64,000 nt of DNA, from the NCBI RefSeq assembly GCF_032452875.1, contig NW_026893856.1:186001-250000 (forward strand), in the 5' to 3' direction. The stretch is from Bos javanicus (taxonomy: Eukaryota > Chordata > Mammalia > Artiodactyla > Bovidae). The notes beneath the pieces are model-generated. The model was not told where the DNA came from and did not search any database. It worked only from the letters and a program-made list of their open reading frames with translations. A program made the position numbers and the translations under genes. Of this stretch, positions 1 through 11,656 are shown in pieces (position 1 is the first letter of the stretch; every line of letters starts with the position of its first letter).

Positions 1-1336
1 AGTGCATGATAGCCACGTGATCACTGCATGATCAGTCACGTGATCAGTGCATGATAGCCACGTGATCAGTGCATGATAGCCACGTGATCAGTGCATGATC
101 ATTCACGTGATCAGTGCATGATCAGCCACGTGATCAGTGCATGATCAGCCACGTGATCAGTGCATGACCAGGCACGTGATCAGTGTATGTCCAGCCAAGT
201 GATCAGTGCATGATAGACACGTGATCAGTGCATGATCAGTCACGTGATCAGTGCATGGTCAGTCACGAGATCAGTGCATGATCATCCACGTGATCAGTGC
301 ATGTGGAGTCATGTAATCAATGCATGTCAGCGCCTTGATCAGTGCACGATCAGTCCCGTGATGAGTGTATGATCAGCCAAGTGATCAGTGCAAGATAGCT
401 ACGTGATCAGTGCATGATCAGTCATATGATCAGTGCATGATTAGCCACGTCATCAGTGCATGATAGCCACGTGATCAGTGCATACTATTACATGAACAAT
501 GCATGCGCAATCACGTGATAAGTGCATGAGAGCCACGTGATCAGTGCATGATCAGTCACCTGATAGGTGTGTGATCATTCACGTGATCTGTGCATGATAG
601 CCAGGTGATCAGTGCATGATAGCCACGTGATCAGTGCATGATCAATCACGTGATCAGTGCATGATCAGCCACGTGATCAATGAATGACCAGGCACGTGAT
701 CAGTGTATGTCCAGCCAAGTGATCAGTGCATGATAGACACGTGATCAGTGCATGATCAGTCACGTGATCAGTGCATGATCAGTCACGTGATCAGTGCATG
801 ATAGCCAGCTGATCAGTGCATGATAGCCAGGTAATCAGTGCATAATCAGTCAGGTGATCAGTGCATGATCAGCCACGTGATCAGTGCATGACCAGGCACG
901 TGATCAGTGTATGTCCAGCCAAGTGATCAGTGCATGAAAGCCACGTGATCAGTGGATGATCAGTCACGTGATCAGTGCATGGTCAGTCACGTGATCAGTG
1001 CATGATCAGCCACGTGATCAGTGCATGTGGAGTCATGTAATCAATGCATGATAGCACCTTGATCAGTGCACGATCAGTCCCGTGATGAGTGTATGATCAG
1101 CCAAGTGATCAGTGCAAGATAGCTACGTGATCAGTGCATGATCAGTCATATGATCAGTGCATGATTAGCCACGTCATCAGTGCATGATAGCCACGTGATC
1201 AGTACATACTATTACGTGAACAATGCATGCGCAATCACGTGATCAGTGCATGAGAGCCACGTGATCAGTGCATGATCAGTCACGTGATAGGTGTGTGATC
1301 AGCCATGTGAACAGTGCATGCTCAGTCACGTGATCA
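1..1336 (-). repeat. Monomer block with a 724-bp internal duplication
   Basis: This block is monomers only, up to the first cassette. Rare variant monomers recur in the same order with an offset of 724 bp. The monomer beginning ATGTGGAGTCATGTAATCAA is at 301 and again at 1025. The pair containing ATGACCAGGCACG then TGTATGTCCAGCC is near 163 and again near 887. The second copy runs into a type B cassette at 1337. The first copy leaves the pattern at about 575 and has no cassette, so it is a cassette-less relative of a cassette-bearing unit. Confidence 0.85.
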
Positions 1337-1574
1337 GGGCCTGCAGAGCTGCGTGATTACTGTCTGCTTATCTGCTTGACAATTGCCAGCTGAGCTGCAC
1401 GATTCCTGCCTGCCATCTCCTTGACAATTGCCACCTGTGCTGCGTAATTCCTGCCTGCTCACCTATTTGATTATTGCCAGCTGAGCAGCATGATTTCTCA
1501 GAGCTGAGTTCCATGATTATAGCCTGCTGACTGTTTCCTGCCTACTCAGCTCTATGTTCTTTGCCTCTAGAGGC
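1337..1574 (-). repeat. Cassette L1, type B, 238 bp
   Basis: The cassette begins GGGCCTGCAGAGCTGCG and ends at a border inverted repeat. Type B markers are TTTCTCAGAGCTGAG, GATTATAGCC and the downstream flank TGTGTGACACC. The border here is GCCTCTAGAGGC (1563-1574), a perfect 12-bp palindrome, whereas other left copies read GCCTCCAGAGGC. It also has a private TGTTTCCTGCC. Internally it is tandem 45-46 bp subrepeats, as in the other cassettes. Confidence 0.9.
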
Positions 1575-2243
1575 ACATGATCAGTGTGTGACACCGAACA
1601 TGATCAGCACATGATCAGTCACATGATCAATGCATGATAAGCGAGGTGATCAGTGTATGATCAATTACGTGATCAGTGCATGATCAGTCACGTGATCAGT
1701 GCATGGTAGCTACGTGATCATTGCATGATCAGCCACGTGATCAGTGCATGATATCCACGTGATCAGTGCAGGATAGCCACGTGATCACTTCCTGATTAGT
1801 CACGTGATCAGTACAGGATCAGTCACGTGAACAGTGCATGATCATTTAGGTGATCTGTGCATGATCAGTCACGTGACCAGTATATGGTAGGTTCGTGATC
1901 ATTCCATGAAGAACCACTTGAGCAGTGCATGGTAGCCACGTGATGTGTGCATGATGAGTTACGTGAGCAGAGTATGATCAGCCACGTGATCAGTGCATGA
2001 GTGCCACGTGATCAGTGCATGATATGTCACGTGACAGGTGTGTGATCAGCCACGAGAACAGTGCATGTTCAGCCACGTATTCAGTGCATGATAGCCACGT
2101 GATCAGTGCATGATCAGTTACGTGAGCAGTGTATGATCAGCCACGTGAGCAGTGCATGGTCAGACACGTTAACAGTGTATGATCAGCCACGTGATCAGTG
2201 CATGATCATCCAAGTGATCAGTGCATGCTCAGTCACGTGATCT
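1575..2243 (-). repeat. Monomer spacer between cassettes L1 and L2
   Basis: About 30 monomers of 22-23 bp with mixed variants, including the GACCAGTATATGG monomer near 1874 and several GAGCAG variants. The last monomers before L2 read ATGCTCAGTCACGTGATC, a flank shared by nearly all left-arm cassettes. There is no unique sequence. Confidence 0.9.
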
Positions 2244-2485
2244 GGGCCTGCTGAGCTGGGTGATTACTGTCTGCTCATCTGCTTGACAATTGCCAGCTGA
2301 GCTGCACAATTCCTGCCTGTCATCTGCTTGACAATTGCCAGCTGTGCTGCGTAATTCCTGCCTGCTCAGCTGCTTGATTATTGCCAGCTGAGCAGCATGA
2401 TTCCTCACACCTGAGTTCCATGATTATTGCCTGCTGACTGTTTGATTCGAGCCTACTCAGCTCTTTGTTTATTGCCTCCAGAGGC
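2244..2485 (-). repeat. Cassette L2, type A, 242 bp
   Basis: Type A markers are ATTCCTCACACCTGAG, GATTATTGCC and GACTGTTTGATTCG, the last keeping four bases that type B lacks. It ends GCCTCCAGAGGC at 2474-2485, followed by the A flank TGTATGATAGCAAACATG. A 62-codon open frame on the minus strand (2320-2508) starts with TTG and falls mostly inside the subrepeats; I treat it as chance. Confidence 0.92.
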
Positions 2486-3266
2486 ACATGATCAGTGTAT
2501 GATAGCAAACATGATCAGCGCATGATCAGTAACATGATCAGAGCCATTAAGTCACGTGATCACTACATGATAGTCATGTGATCAGTCCATGCTCAGCCAC
2601 GGTATCAGTGCATGATCAGCCACGTGATCAGTGCATGATCTGTCACATGATTAGTGTATGATCAGCCACGTGATCAGTGCATGATAGCCACGTGATCAGT
2701 GCATGATCAGTCACGTGATCCGTGTGTGATCAGCCACGTGATCAGTGCATGATAGCCACGTGATCAGTGCAGGATAGCCACGTGATCAGTGCATTATCAG
2801 TCACGTGATCAGTGCATGATCAGTCACGTGACCAGTGCATGGTTGCTACGTGATCATTCCATGACGAACCACGTGAGCAGTCCATGATAGCCACGTGATG
2901 TGTGCATGATCAGTTACGTGATCAGAGTATGATCAGCCACGTGATCAGTGCATGAGTGCCAGGTGATCAGTGCATGATCAGCCATTTGATCAGCGCCTGA
3001 TCAGTCACGTGATCAGTGCATGGTCAGTCACGTGATCAGTGCATGATCAGCCACGTGATCAGTGCATGTGCAGTCATGTAGTCAATGCATGATAGCGCCG
3101 TGATCAGTGCACAATCAGTCACGTGATGAGTGTATGATCAGCCAAGTGATCACTGCAAGATAGCTACGTGATCAGTGCATGATCAGTCACGTGATCAGTG
3201 CATGATCAGTCACGTGATAGGTGTGTGATCAGCCATGTGATCAGTGCATGCTCAGTCACGTGATCA
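2486..3266 (-). repeat. Monomer spacer between cassettes L2 and L3
   Basis: The spacer starts with the A-type flank, including the landmark GCCATTAAGTCACGTG near 2543. It ends with the B-type approach: a TGTGCAGTCATGTAGTCAA monomer near 3067, about 200 bp before the next B cassette. Everything between is 22-23 bp monomers. Confidence 0.9.
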
Positions 3267-3503
3267 GGGCCTGCTGAGCTGCGTGATTACTGTCTGCTCA
3301 TCTGCTTGACAATTTCCAGCTGAGCTGCACGATTCCTGCCTGTCACCTCCTTGACATTGCCACCTGTGCTGCGTAATTCCTGCCTGCTCATCTACTTGAT
3401 TATTGCCAGCTGAGCAGCATGATCTCTCAAAGGTGAGTTCCATGATTATAGCCTGCTGACTGATTCGTGCCTACTCAGCTCTATGTTCATTGCCTCCAGA
3501 GGC
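3267..3503 (-). repeat. Cassette L3, type B, 237 bp
   Basis: Type B by GATTATAGCC, GACTGATTCGTGCC and the downstream TGTGTGACACC flank. It is one base shorter than other B copies (TTGACATTGCC instead of TTGACAATTGCC). It has a private GATCTCTCAAAGG in place of the usual TTTCTCAGAGC. Confidence 0.9.
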
Positions 3504-4059
3504 ACATGATCAGTGTGTGACACCAAACATGATCAGCGCATGATCAGTCACGTGATCAGTGCATGATCAGCCAGGTGATCAGTGCATGATCAATTACGTG
3601 ATCAGTGCATGATCAGTCACGTGACCAGTACATGGTAGCTGCGTGATCATTGCATGATCAGCCACGTGAGAAGTGCATGATAGCCACGTGATCAGTGCAT
3701 GATCAGTCACGTGATCAGTGCATGATCAGTCACGTGATCTGTGCATGTACAGCCACGTGATCAGTGCATGAGTGCCACGTGATCAGTGCATGATATGTCA
3801 CGTGACATGTGTGTGATCAGCCACGTGATCAGTGCATGATCAGCCACGTGATCAGTGCATGATAGCCACGTGATCAGTGCATGATCAGTTACGTGAGCAG
3901 TGTATGATCAGCCACGTGAGCAGTGCATGGTCAGACACGTGAACAGTGTATGATCAGCCACGTGATCAGTGCATGATATCCACGTGATCAGTGCATGATC
4001 AATCACGTGATCAGTGTATGATCAGCCACGTGAACAGTGCATGCTCAGTCACGTGATCA
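3504..4059 (-). repeat. Monomer spacer between cassettes L3 and L4
   Basis: About 24 monomers, 556 bp, the shortest spacer in the left arm. It contains the GAGTGCCACG and GATATGTCACG monomers that also precede type A cassettes L2, L7 and L9, so this is the A-type approach. Confidence 0.9.
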
Positions 4060-4301
4060 GGGCCTGCTGAGCTGCGTGATTACTGTCTGCTCATCTGCTT
4101 GACAATTGCCAGCTGAGCTGCACGATTCCTGCCTGTCATCTGCTTGACAATTGCCAGCTGTGCTGCGTAATTCCTGCCTGCTCAGCTGCTTGATTATTGC
4201 CAGCTGAGCAGCATGATTCCTCACACCTGAGTTCCATGATTATTGCCTGCTGACTGTTTGATTCGTGCCTACTCAGCTCTTTGTTTATTGCCTCCAGAGG
4301 C
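4060..4301 (-). repeat. Cassette L4, type A, 242 bp
   Basis: Nearly identical to L2, L7 and L9, with CCTCACACCTGAG, GATTATTGCC and GACTGTTTGATTCG. It ends GCCTCCAGAGGC. The same 62-codon minus-strand open frame is present (4136-4324). Identical length in A copies suggests recent conversion or duplication among them. Confidence 0.92.
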
Positions 4302-5605
4302 ACATGATCAGTGTATGATAGCAAACATGCTCAGCGCATGATCAGTCACATGATCAGCGCCATTAAGTCACGTGATCACTACATGATAGTCATGTGATCA
4401 GTCCATGCTCAGTCACGGTATCAGTGCATGATCAGCCACGTGATCAGTGCATGATCTGTCACGTGATTAGTGCATGATCATCCACGTGATCAGTGCATGG
4501 GCAGTCACGTGATCAGTGCATGATATAGACGTGATCAGTTCATGATCAGTCTCGTGATCAGTGCATGATAGCCACGTGATCAGTGCATGATCAGTCACCT
4601 GATGGGTGTATGATCATTCACGTGACCTGTACATGGTAGCTACATGATCATTGCATGATCAGCCACGTGAGTAGTGCATGATAGCCACGTGATCAGTGCA
4701 TGATCAGTCACGTGATCAGTGCATGATCAGTCATGTGACCAGTACATGGTAGCTGCGTGATCATCGCATGATCAGCCACGTGAGCAGTGCATGATAGCCA
4801 CGTGATCAGTGCATGATCAGTCACGTGATCAGTGCATGATCAGTCACGTGATCAGTGCATGATCACCACGTGATCAGTGCATGACCAGGCACGTGATCAG
4901 TGCATGTCCAGCCACGTGATCAGTGCATGATAGCCACGTGATCAGTGCATGATCAGTCACGTGATCAGTGCATGATCAGCCACGTGATCAGTGCATGATC
5001 AGCCACGTGATCAGTGCATGATCAGTCACGTGATCAGTGCATGATCAGCCACGTGATCAGTGCACGATAGCCACGTGATCAGTGCATGTCAGCCACGTGA
5101 TCAGTGCATGATCAGCCACGTGATCAGTGCATGATCAGCCACGTGATCAGTGCATGATCAGTCACGTGATCAGTGTATGATCAGCCACGTGATCAGTGCA
5201 TGATCAGCCACGTGATCAGTGCATGATCAATTACGTGATCAGTGCATGATCAGTCACGTGACCAGTACATGGTAGCTACGTGATCAGTCCATGATCAGCC
5301 ACGTGATCAGTGCATGATAGCCACGTGATCAGTGCATGATCAGCCACGTGATCAGTGCATGGTCAGTCACGTGATCAGTGCATGATCAGCCACGTGATCA
5401 GTGCATGTGGAGTCATGTAGTCAATGCATGATAGCGCCGTGATCAGTGCACGATCAGTCCCGTGATGAGTGTATGATCAGCCAAGTGATCAGTGCAAGAT
5501 AGCTACGTGATCAGTGCATGATCAGTCACATGATCAGTGCATGATCAGTCACGTGATAGGTGTGTGATCAGCCACGTGAACAGTGCATGCTCAGTCACGT
5601 GATCA
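4302..5605 (-). repeat. Monomer spacer L4-L5 with a homogeneous patch
   Basis: The A flank (GCCATTAAGTCACG near 4358) is followed by variant monomers. From about 4790 to 5400 comes a patch of almost pure consensus monomers alternating AGCCACGTG and AGTCACGTG. The B approach monomer ATGTGGAGTCATGTAG is at about 5405. The patch largely accounts for this A-to-B distance (1546 bp) exceeding the equivalent L7-L8 distance (933 bp). Confidence 0.9.
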
Positions 5606-5843
5606 GGGCCTGCTGAGCTGCGTGATTACTGTCTGCTCATCTGCTTGACAATTTCCAGGTGAGCTGCACGATTCCTGCCTGTCATCTCCTTGACAATTGC
5701 CACCTGTGCTGCGTAATTCCTGCCTGCTCATCTACTTGATTATTGCCAGCTGAGCAGCATGATTTCTCAGAGCTGAGTTCCATGATTATAGCCTGCTGAC
5801 TGATTCCTGCCTACTCAGCTCTATGTTCATTGCCTCCAGAGGC
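5606..5843 (-). repeat. Cassette L5, type B, 238 bp
   Basis: Type B by TTTCTCAGAGCTGAG, GATTATAGCC and GACTGATTCCTGCC, ending GCCTCCAGAGGC, followed by TGTGTGACACCAAAC. It has the private change CAGGTGAGCTG where other copies read CAGCTGAGCTG. Confidence 0.92.
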
Positions 5844-7242
5844 ACATGATCAGTGTGTGACACCAAACATGATCAGCACATGATCAGTCACATGATCAAT
5901 GCATGATAAGCCAGATGATCAGTGCATGATCAATTATGTGATCAGTGCATGATCAGTCATGTGACCAGTACATGGTAGCTGCGTGATCATTGCATGATCA
6001 GCCACGTGAGCAGTGCATGATAGCCACGTGATCAGTGCATGATCAGTCACGTGATCTGTGCATGATCAGTCACGTGATCTGTGCATGATCAGTCACGTGA
6101 TCAGTGCATGATCAATTACCTGATCAGTGCATGATCAGTCACGTGACCAGTGCATGGTCAGCCACGTGATCAGTGCATGATCAGCCACGTGATCAGTGCA
6201 TGATAGCCACGTGATCAGTGCATGATCAGCCACGTGATCAGTGCATGATCAGTCACGTGATCAGTGCATGATCAGCCACGTGATCAGTGCATGATCAGCC
6301 ACGTGATCAGTGCATGATAGCCACGTGATCAGTGCATGATCAGTCACGTGATCAGTGCATGATCAGTCACGTGATCAGTGCATGATCAGTCACGTGATCA
6401 GTGCATGATCAGCCACGTGATCAGTGCATGATCAGCCACGTGATCAGTGCATGATCAGCCACGTGATCAGTGCATGATCAGTCACGTGATCAGTGCATGA
6501 TCAGTCACGTGACCACTATATGGTAGCTACGTGATCAGTGCATGATCAGCCACGTGATCAGTGCATGATAGCCACGTGATCAGTGCATGATAGCCACGTG
6601 ATCAGTGCATGACAGCCACGTGATCAGTGCATGATCAGTCACGTGATCATGTGTGATCAGCCACGTGATCAGTGCATGATCAGCCACGTGATCAGTGCAT
6701 GATCAGTTACGTGATCAGTGCATGATCAGTCACGTGATCAGTGCATGATAGCTACGTGATCATTGCATGATCAGCCACGTGATCAGTGCATGATCAGCCA
6801 CGTGATCAGTGCATGATCAGTCACGTGACCAGTACATGGTAGCCACGTGATCAGTGCATGATCAGCCACGTGATCAGTGCATGATAGCCACGTGATCAGT
6901 GCATGATCAGTCACGTGAGCAGTGCATGATCAGCCACGTGATCAGTGCATGATCGCTCAGGTGATCAGTGCATGATCAGCCACGTGAGCAGTGCATGATC
7001 AGCCACGTGATCAGTGCATGATCAGCCACGAGATCAGTGCATGATCAGTCACGTGATCAGTGCATGATCAGCCACGTGATCAGTGCATGACCAGTCACGT
7101 GATCAGTGTATGTCCAGCCAAGTGATCAGTGCATGATAGCCACGTGATCAGTGCATGATCAGTCACGTGATCAGTGCATGATCAGTCATGTGATCGGTGT
7201 GTGATCAGCCACGTGAACAGTGCATGCTCAGTCACGTGATAA
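5844..7242 (-). repeat. Monomer spacer L5-L6 with a homogeneous patch
   Basis: After the B flank with its ATGATAAGCC monomer, from about 6140 to 7200 the sequence is close to pure consensus monomer, with occasional GACCAGTACATGG variants. This is one of the longest stretches in the left arm without a cassette or rare marker monomers. It looks like a recently expanded run. Confidence 0.9.
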
Positions 7243-7480
7243 GGGCCTGCTGAGCTGCGTGATTACTGTCTGCTCATCTGCTTGACAATTTCCAGCTGAG
7301 CTGCACGATTCCTGCCTGTCATCTGCTTGACAATTGCCAGCTGTGCTGCGTAATTCCTGCCTGCTCATCTACTTGATTATTGCCAGCTGAGCAGCATGAT
7401 TTCTCAGAGCTGAGTTCCATGATTATAGCCTGCTGACTGATTCGTGCCTCCTCAGCTCTATGTTCATTGCCTCCAGAGGC
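7243..7480 (-). repeat. Cassette L6, type B, 238 bp; start of a 2541-bp HOR
   Basis: Type B by TTTCTCAGAGCTGAG, GATTATAGCC and GACTGATTCGTGCC, with the private GTGCCTCCTCAGC. It is followed by B-type flank monomers. The interval 7243-9783 (B cassette, 1.4 kb monomers, A cassette, 0.7 kb monomers) is repeated from 9784 with the same marker order. Confidence 0.92.
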
Positions 7481-8850
7481 ACATGATCAGTGTGTGACAC
7501 CAAACATGATCAGCACATGATCAGTCACATAATCAATGCATGATAAGCCACGTGATCAGTGCATGATCAATCATGTGATCAGTGCATGATCAGTCATGTG
7601 ACCAGTACATGGTAGCTGCGTGATCATTGCATGATCAGCCACGTGAGCAGTGCATGATAGCCACGTGATCAGTGCATGATCAGTCACGTGATCTGTGCAT
7701 GATCAGTCACGTGATCAGTGCATGATCAATTACGTGATCAGTGCATGATCAGTCACGTGACCAGTGCATGGTAGCTACGTGATCATTGCATGATCAGCCA
7801 CGTGATCAGTGCATGATAGTCACGTGATCAGTGCATGATAGCCACGTGATCAGTGCATGATCAGTCACGTGATACGTGTGTGATCAGCCACGTGATCAGT
7901 GCATGTTATCCACGTGATCAGTGCAGGATAGCCACGTGATCACTTCATGATTATTTACGTGATCTGTACATGATCAGTCAAGTGATACGTGTGTGATCAG
8001 CCACCGGATCAGTGCGTGATGAGCCATGTGATCAGTGCTGGATCAATTACGTGATCAGTGCATGATCAGTCACGTGACCAGTACATGGTAGCTACGTGAT
8101 CATTGCGTGATCAGCCACGTGATCAGTGCATGATAGCCACGTGATCAGTGCATGATAGCCACGTGATCAGTGCATGAGAGCCACGTGATCAGTGCATGAT
8201 CAGTCACGTGATACCTGTGTGATCAGCCACGTGATCAGTGCATGATCAATTACGTGATCAGTGCATGATCAGTCACGTGACCAGTACATGTTTGCTACGT
8301 GATCCTTGCATGATCAGCCACGTAAGCAGAGCATGATAGCCACGTGATCAGTGCATGATCAGTCACGTGATCAGTACATGATCAGTCACTTGAACAGTGC
8401 ATGATCTTTGACGTGATCTGTGCATGATCAGTCACGTGACCAGTATATGGTAGCTACGTGATCATTCCATGACGAGCCACGTAAGCAGTGCATGATAGCT
8501 ACGTGATGTGTGCATGATCAGTTACGTGAGCAGAGTATGATCAGCCACGTGATCAGTGCATGAGTGCCACATGATCAGTGCATGATATGTCACGTGACAG
8601 GTGTGTGATCACCCACGTGAACAGTGCATGTTTATCCACGTGATCAGTGCATGATAGCCACGTGATCAGTGCATGATCAGTTACCTGAGCAGTGTATGAT
8701 CAGCCACGTGATCAGTGCATGGTCAGACACGTTAACAGTGTATGATCAGCCACGTGATCAGTGCATGAAATCCAAGTGATCAGTGCATGATCATCACGTG
8801 ATCAGTGTATGATCAGCCACGTGAATAGTGCATGCTCAGTCACGTGATCA
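7481..8850 (-). repeat. Monomer spacer between cassettes L6 and L7
   Basis: About 60 monomers with rich variant content. Examples are GATCACTTCATGATT, ATATGGTAGCTACG, GAGTGCCACATG and GATATGTCACGTGACAGG, which together give the spacer a recognisable fingerprint. The same fingerprint recurs at 10022-11414. Confidence 0.9.
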
Positions 8851-9092
8851 GGGCCTGCTGAGCTGCGTGATTACTGTCTGCTCATCTGCTTGAAAATTGC
8901 CAGCTGAGCTGCACGATTCCTGCCTGTCATCTGCTTGACAATTGCCAGCTGTGCTGCGTAATTCCTGCCTGCTCAGCTGCTTGATTATTGCCAGCTGAGC
9001 AGCATGATTCCTCACACCTGAGTTCCATGATTATTGCCTGCTGACTGTTTGATTCGTGCCTACTCAGCTCTTTGTTTATTGCCTCCAGAGGC
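8851..9092 (-). repeat. Cassette L7, type A, 242 bp
   Basis: Type A, as L4 and L9, with one private change upstream of the core (TTGAAAATTGCC for TTGACAATTGCC). It ends GCCTCCAGAGGC. The 62-codon minus-strand open frame is present at 8927-9115. Confidence 0.92.
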
Positions 9093-9783
9093 ACATGATC
9101 AGTGTATGATAGCAAACATGCTCAGCGCATGATCAGTCACATGATCAGCGCCATTAAGTCACGTGATCACTACATGATAGTCATGTGATCAGTCCATGCT
9201 CAGTCACGGTATCAGTGCATGATCAGCCACGTGATCAGTGCATGATCTGTCACATGATCAGTGCATGATCAGCCACGTGATCAGTGCATGACCAGTCATG
9301 TGATCAGTGCATGATATAGCCGTGATCAGTGCATGATCAGTCACCTGATGGGTGTATTATCGGTCACGTGACCGGTACATGGTAGCTACATGATCATTGC
9401 ATGATCAGCCACGTGAGTAGTGCATGATAGCCACGTGATCAGTGCATGATCAGTCACGTGATCAGTGCATGATCAGTCATGTGACCAGTACATGGTAGCT
9501 GCGTGATCATCGCATGATCAGCCACGTGATCAGTGCATGATAGCCACGTGATCAGTGCATGATCAGACACGTGATCAGTGCATGATCAGTCACGTGATCA
9601 GTGCATGATCAGCCACGTGATCAGTGCATGACCAGGCACGTGATCAGAGTATGTCCAGCCAAGTGATCAGTGCATGATAGCCACGTGATCAGTGCATGAT
9701 CAGTCACATGATCAGTGCATGATCAGTCACGTGATAGGTGTGTGATCAGCCACGTGAACAGTGCATGCTCAGTCACGTGATCA
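9093..9783 (-). repeat. Monomer spacer between cassettes L7 and L8
   Basis: The A flank with GCCATTAAGTCACG near 9151 is followed by variant monomers, including an ATGATATAGCCGTG monomer and GACCGGTACATGG. It ends with the B approach GATAGGTGTGTGATC. This is a shortened version of the L4-L5 spacer. Confidence 0.9.
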
Positions 9784-10021
9784 GGGCCTGCTGAGCTGCG
9801 TGATTACTGTCTGCTCATCTGCTTGACAATTTCCAGCTGAGCTGCACGATTCCTGCCTGTCATCTCCTTGACAATTGCCACCTGTGCTGCGTAATTCCTG
9901 CCTGCTCATCTACTTGATTATTGCCAGCTGAGCAGCATGATTTCTCAGAGCTGAGTTCCATGATTATAGCCTGCTGACTGATTCCTGCCTACTCAGCTCT
10001 ATGTTCATTGCCTCCAGAGGC
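9784..10021 (-). repeat. Cassette L8, type B, 238 bp; second copy of the 2.5-kb HOR starts
   Basis: Type B by TTTCTCAGAGCTGAG, GATTATAGCC and GACTGATTCCTGCC. The downstream flank is TGTGTGACACCAAAC. It starts the second copy of the B-A HOR, which holds register with copy 1 until about 11790. Confidence 0.92.
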
Positions 10022-11414
10022 ACATGATCAGTGTGTGACACCAAACATGATCAGCACATGATGAATCACATAATCAATGCATGATAAGCCAGGTGATCAT
10101 GCATGATCAATTACGTGATCAGTGCATGATCAGTCATGTGACCAGTACATTGTAGCTGCGTGATCAGTGCATGATCAGCCACGTGACCAGTGCATGGTAG
10201 CCACGTGATCAGTGCATGATCAGTCACGTGATCTGTGCATGATCAGTCACGTGATCAGTGCATGATCAATTACCTGATCAGTGCATGATCAGTCACGTGA
10301 CCAGTGCATGGTAGCTACGTGATCATTGCATGATCAGCCACGTGATCAGTGCATGATAGCCACGTGATCAGTGCATGATAGCCACGTGATCAGTGCATGA
10401 TCAGTCACGTGATACGTGTGTGATCAGCCACGTGATCAGTGCATGATATCCACGTGATCAGTGCAGGATAGCCACGTGATCACTTCATGATTATTCACGT
10501 GATCTGTACATGATCAGTCACGTGAACGTGTGTGATCAGCCACGGGATCAGTGCGTGATGAGCCACGTGATCAGTGCATGATCAATCACGTGATCAGTGC
10601 ATGATCAGTCACGTGACCAGTACATGGTAGCTACGTGATCAGTGCGTGATCAGCCACGTGATCAGTGCATGACAGCCACGTGATCAGTGCATGATCAGCC
10701 ACGTGATCAGTGCATGATCAGCCACGTGATCAGTGCATGATCAGTCACGTGATACATGTGTGATCAGCCACGTGATCAGTGCATGATGAGCCACGTGATC
10801 AGTGCATGATCAATTACGTGATCAGTGCATGATCAGTCACGTGACCAGTACATGTTAGCTACGTGATCATTGCATGATCAGCCACGTGAGCAGTGCATGA
10901 TAGCCACGTGATCAGTGCATGATCAGTCACGTGATCAGTGCATGATCAGTCACGTGAACAGTGCATGATCATTGACGTGATCTGTGCATGATCAGTCACG
11001 TGACCAGTATATGGTAGCTACGTGATCATTCCATGACGAGCCACGTAAGCAGTGCATGATAGCCACGTGATGTGTGCATGATCAGTTACGTGAGCAGAGT
11101 ATGATCAGCCACGTGATCAGTGCATGAGTGCCACGTGATCAGTGCATGATATGTCACGTGACAGGTGTGTGATCAGCCACGTGAACTGTGCATGTTCAGC
11201 CACGTGATCAGTGCATGATAGCCACGTGATCAGTGCATGATCAGTTACGTGAGCAGTGTATGATCAGCCACGTGATCAGTGCATGGTCAGACACGTGAAC
11301 AGTGTATGATCAGCCACGTGATCAGTGCATGAAATCCAAGTGATCAGTGCATGATCATCACGTGATCAGTGTATGATCAGCCACGTGAACAGTGCATGCT
11401 CAGTCACGTGATCA
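10022..11414 (-). repeat. Monomer spacer between cassettes L8 and L9
   Basis: Same order of marker monomers as 7481-8850, including ATGATTATTCACG near 10489, ATATGGTAGCTACG near 11009 and GATATGTCACG near 11148. This co-linearity is the main evidence for the 2.5-kb HOR. Confidence 0.9.
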
Positions 11415-11656
11415 GGGCCTGCTGAGCTGCGTGATTACTGTCTGCTCATCTGCTTGACAATTGCCAGCTGAGCTGCACGATTCCTGCCTGTCATCTGCTT
11501 GACAATTGCCAGCTGTGCTGCGTAATTCCTGCCTGCTCAGCTGCTTGATTATTGCCAGCTGAGCAGCATGATTCCTCACACCTGAGTTCCATGATTATTG
11601 CCTGCTGACTGTTTGATTCGTGCCTACTCAGCTCTTTGTTTATTGCCTCCAGAGGC
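11415..11656 (-). repeat. Cassette L9, type A, 242 bp
   Basis: Type A, essentially the same as L4 and L7. It is the last well-preserved A cassette before the disordered zone around the inversion. The 62-codon minus-strand open frame is at 11491-11679. Confidence 0.92.

Larger units (their letters stand above)
7243..9783 (-). repeat. Left-arm two-cassette HOR, copy 1 (2541 bp)
   Basis: The order is B cassette L6, spacer, A cassette L7, spacer. The copy starting at 9784 repeats it. For example, the distinctive GATCACTTCATGATTATT monomer is at about 7939 here and about 10480 there, an offset of 2541. The offset between A cassettes L7 and L9 is 2564, so the copies differ by small indels. Confidence 0.85.

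Noticed and set aside
2320..2508. 62-codon open frame on the minus strand, repeated in L4, L7, L9 and on the + strand in unit 1 (17922-18110)
   Set aside because: It starts with TTG, lies across cassette border and 45-46 bp subrepeats whose length is not a multiple of three, and is closed by small changes in other cassettes. Its conservation follows from copying of the cassette. No protein family is recognisable.
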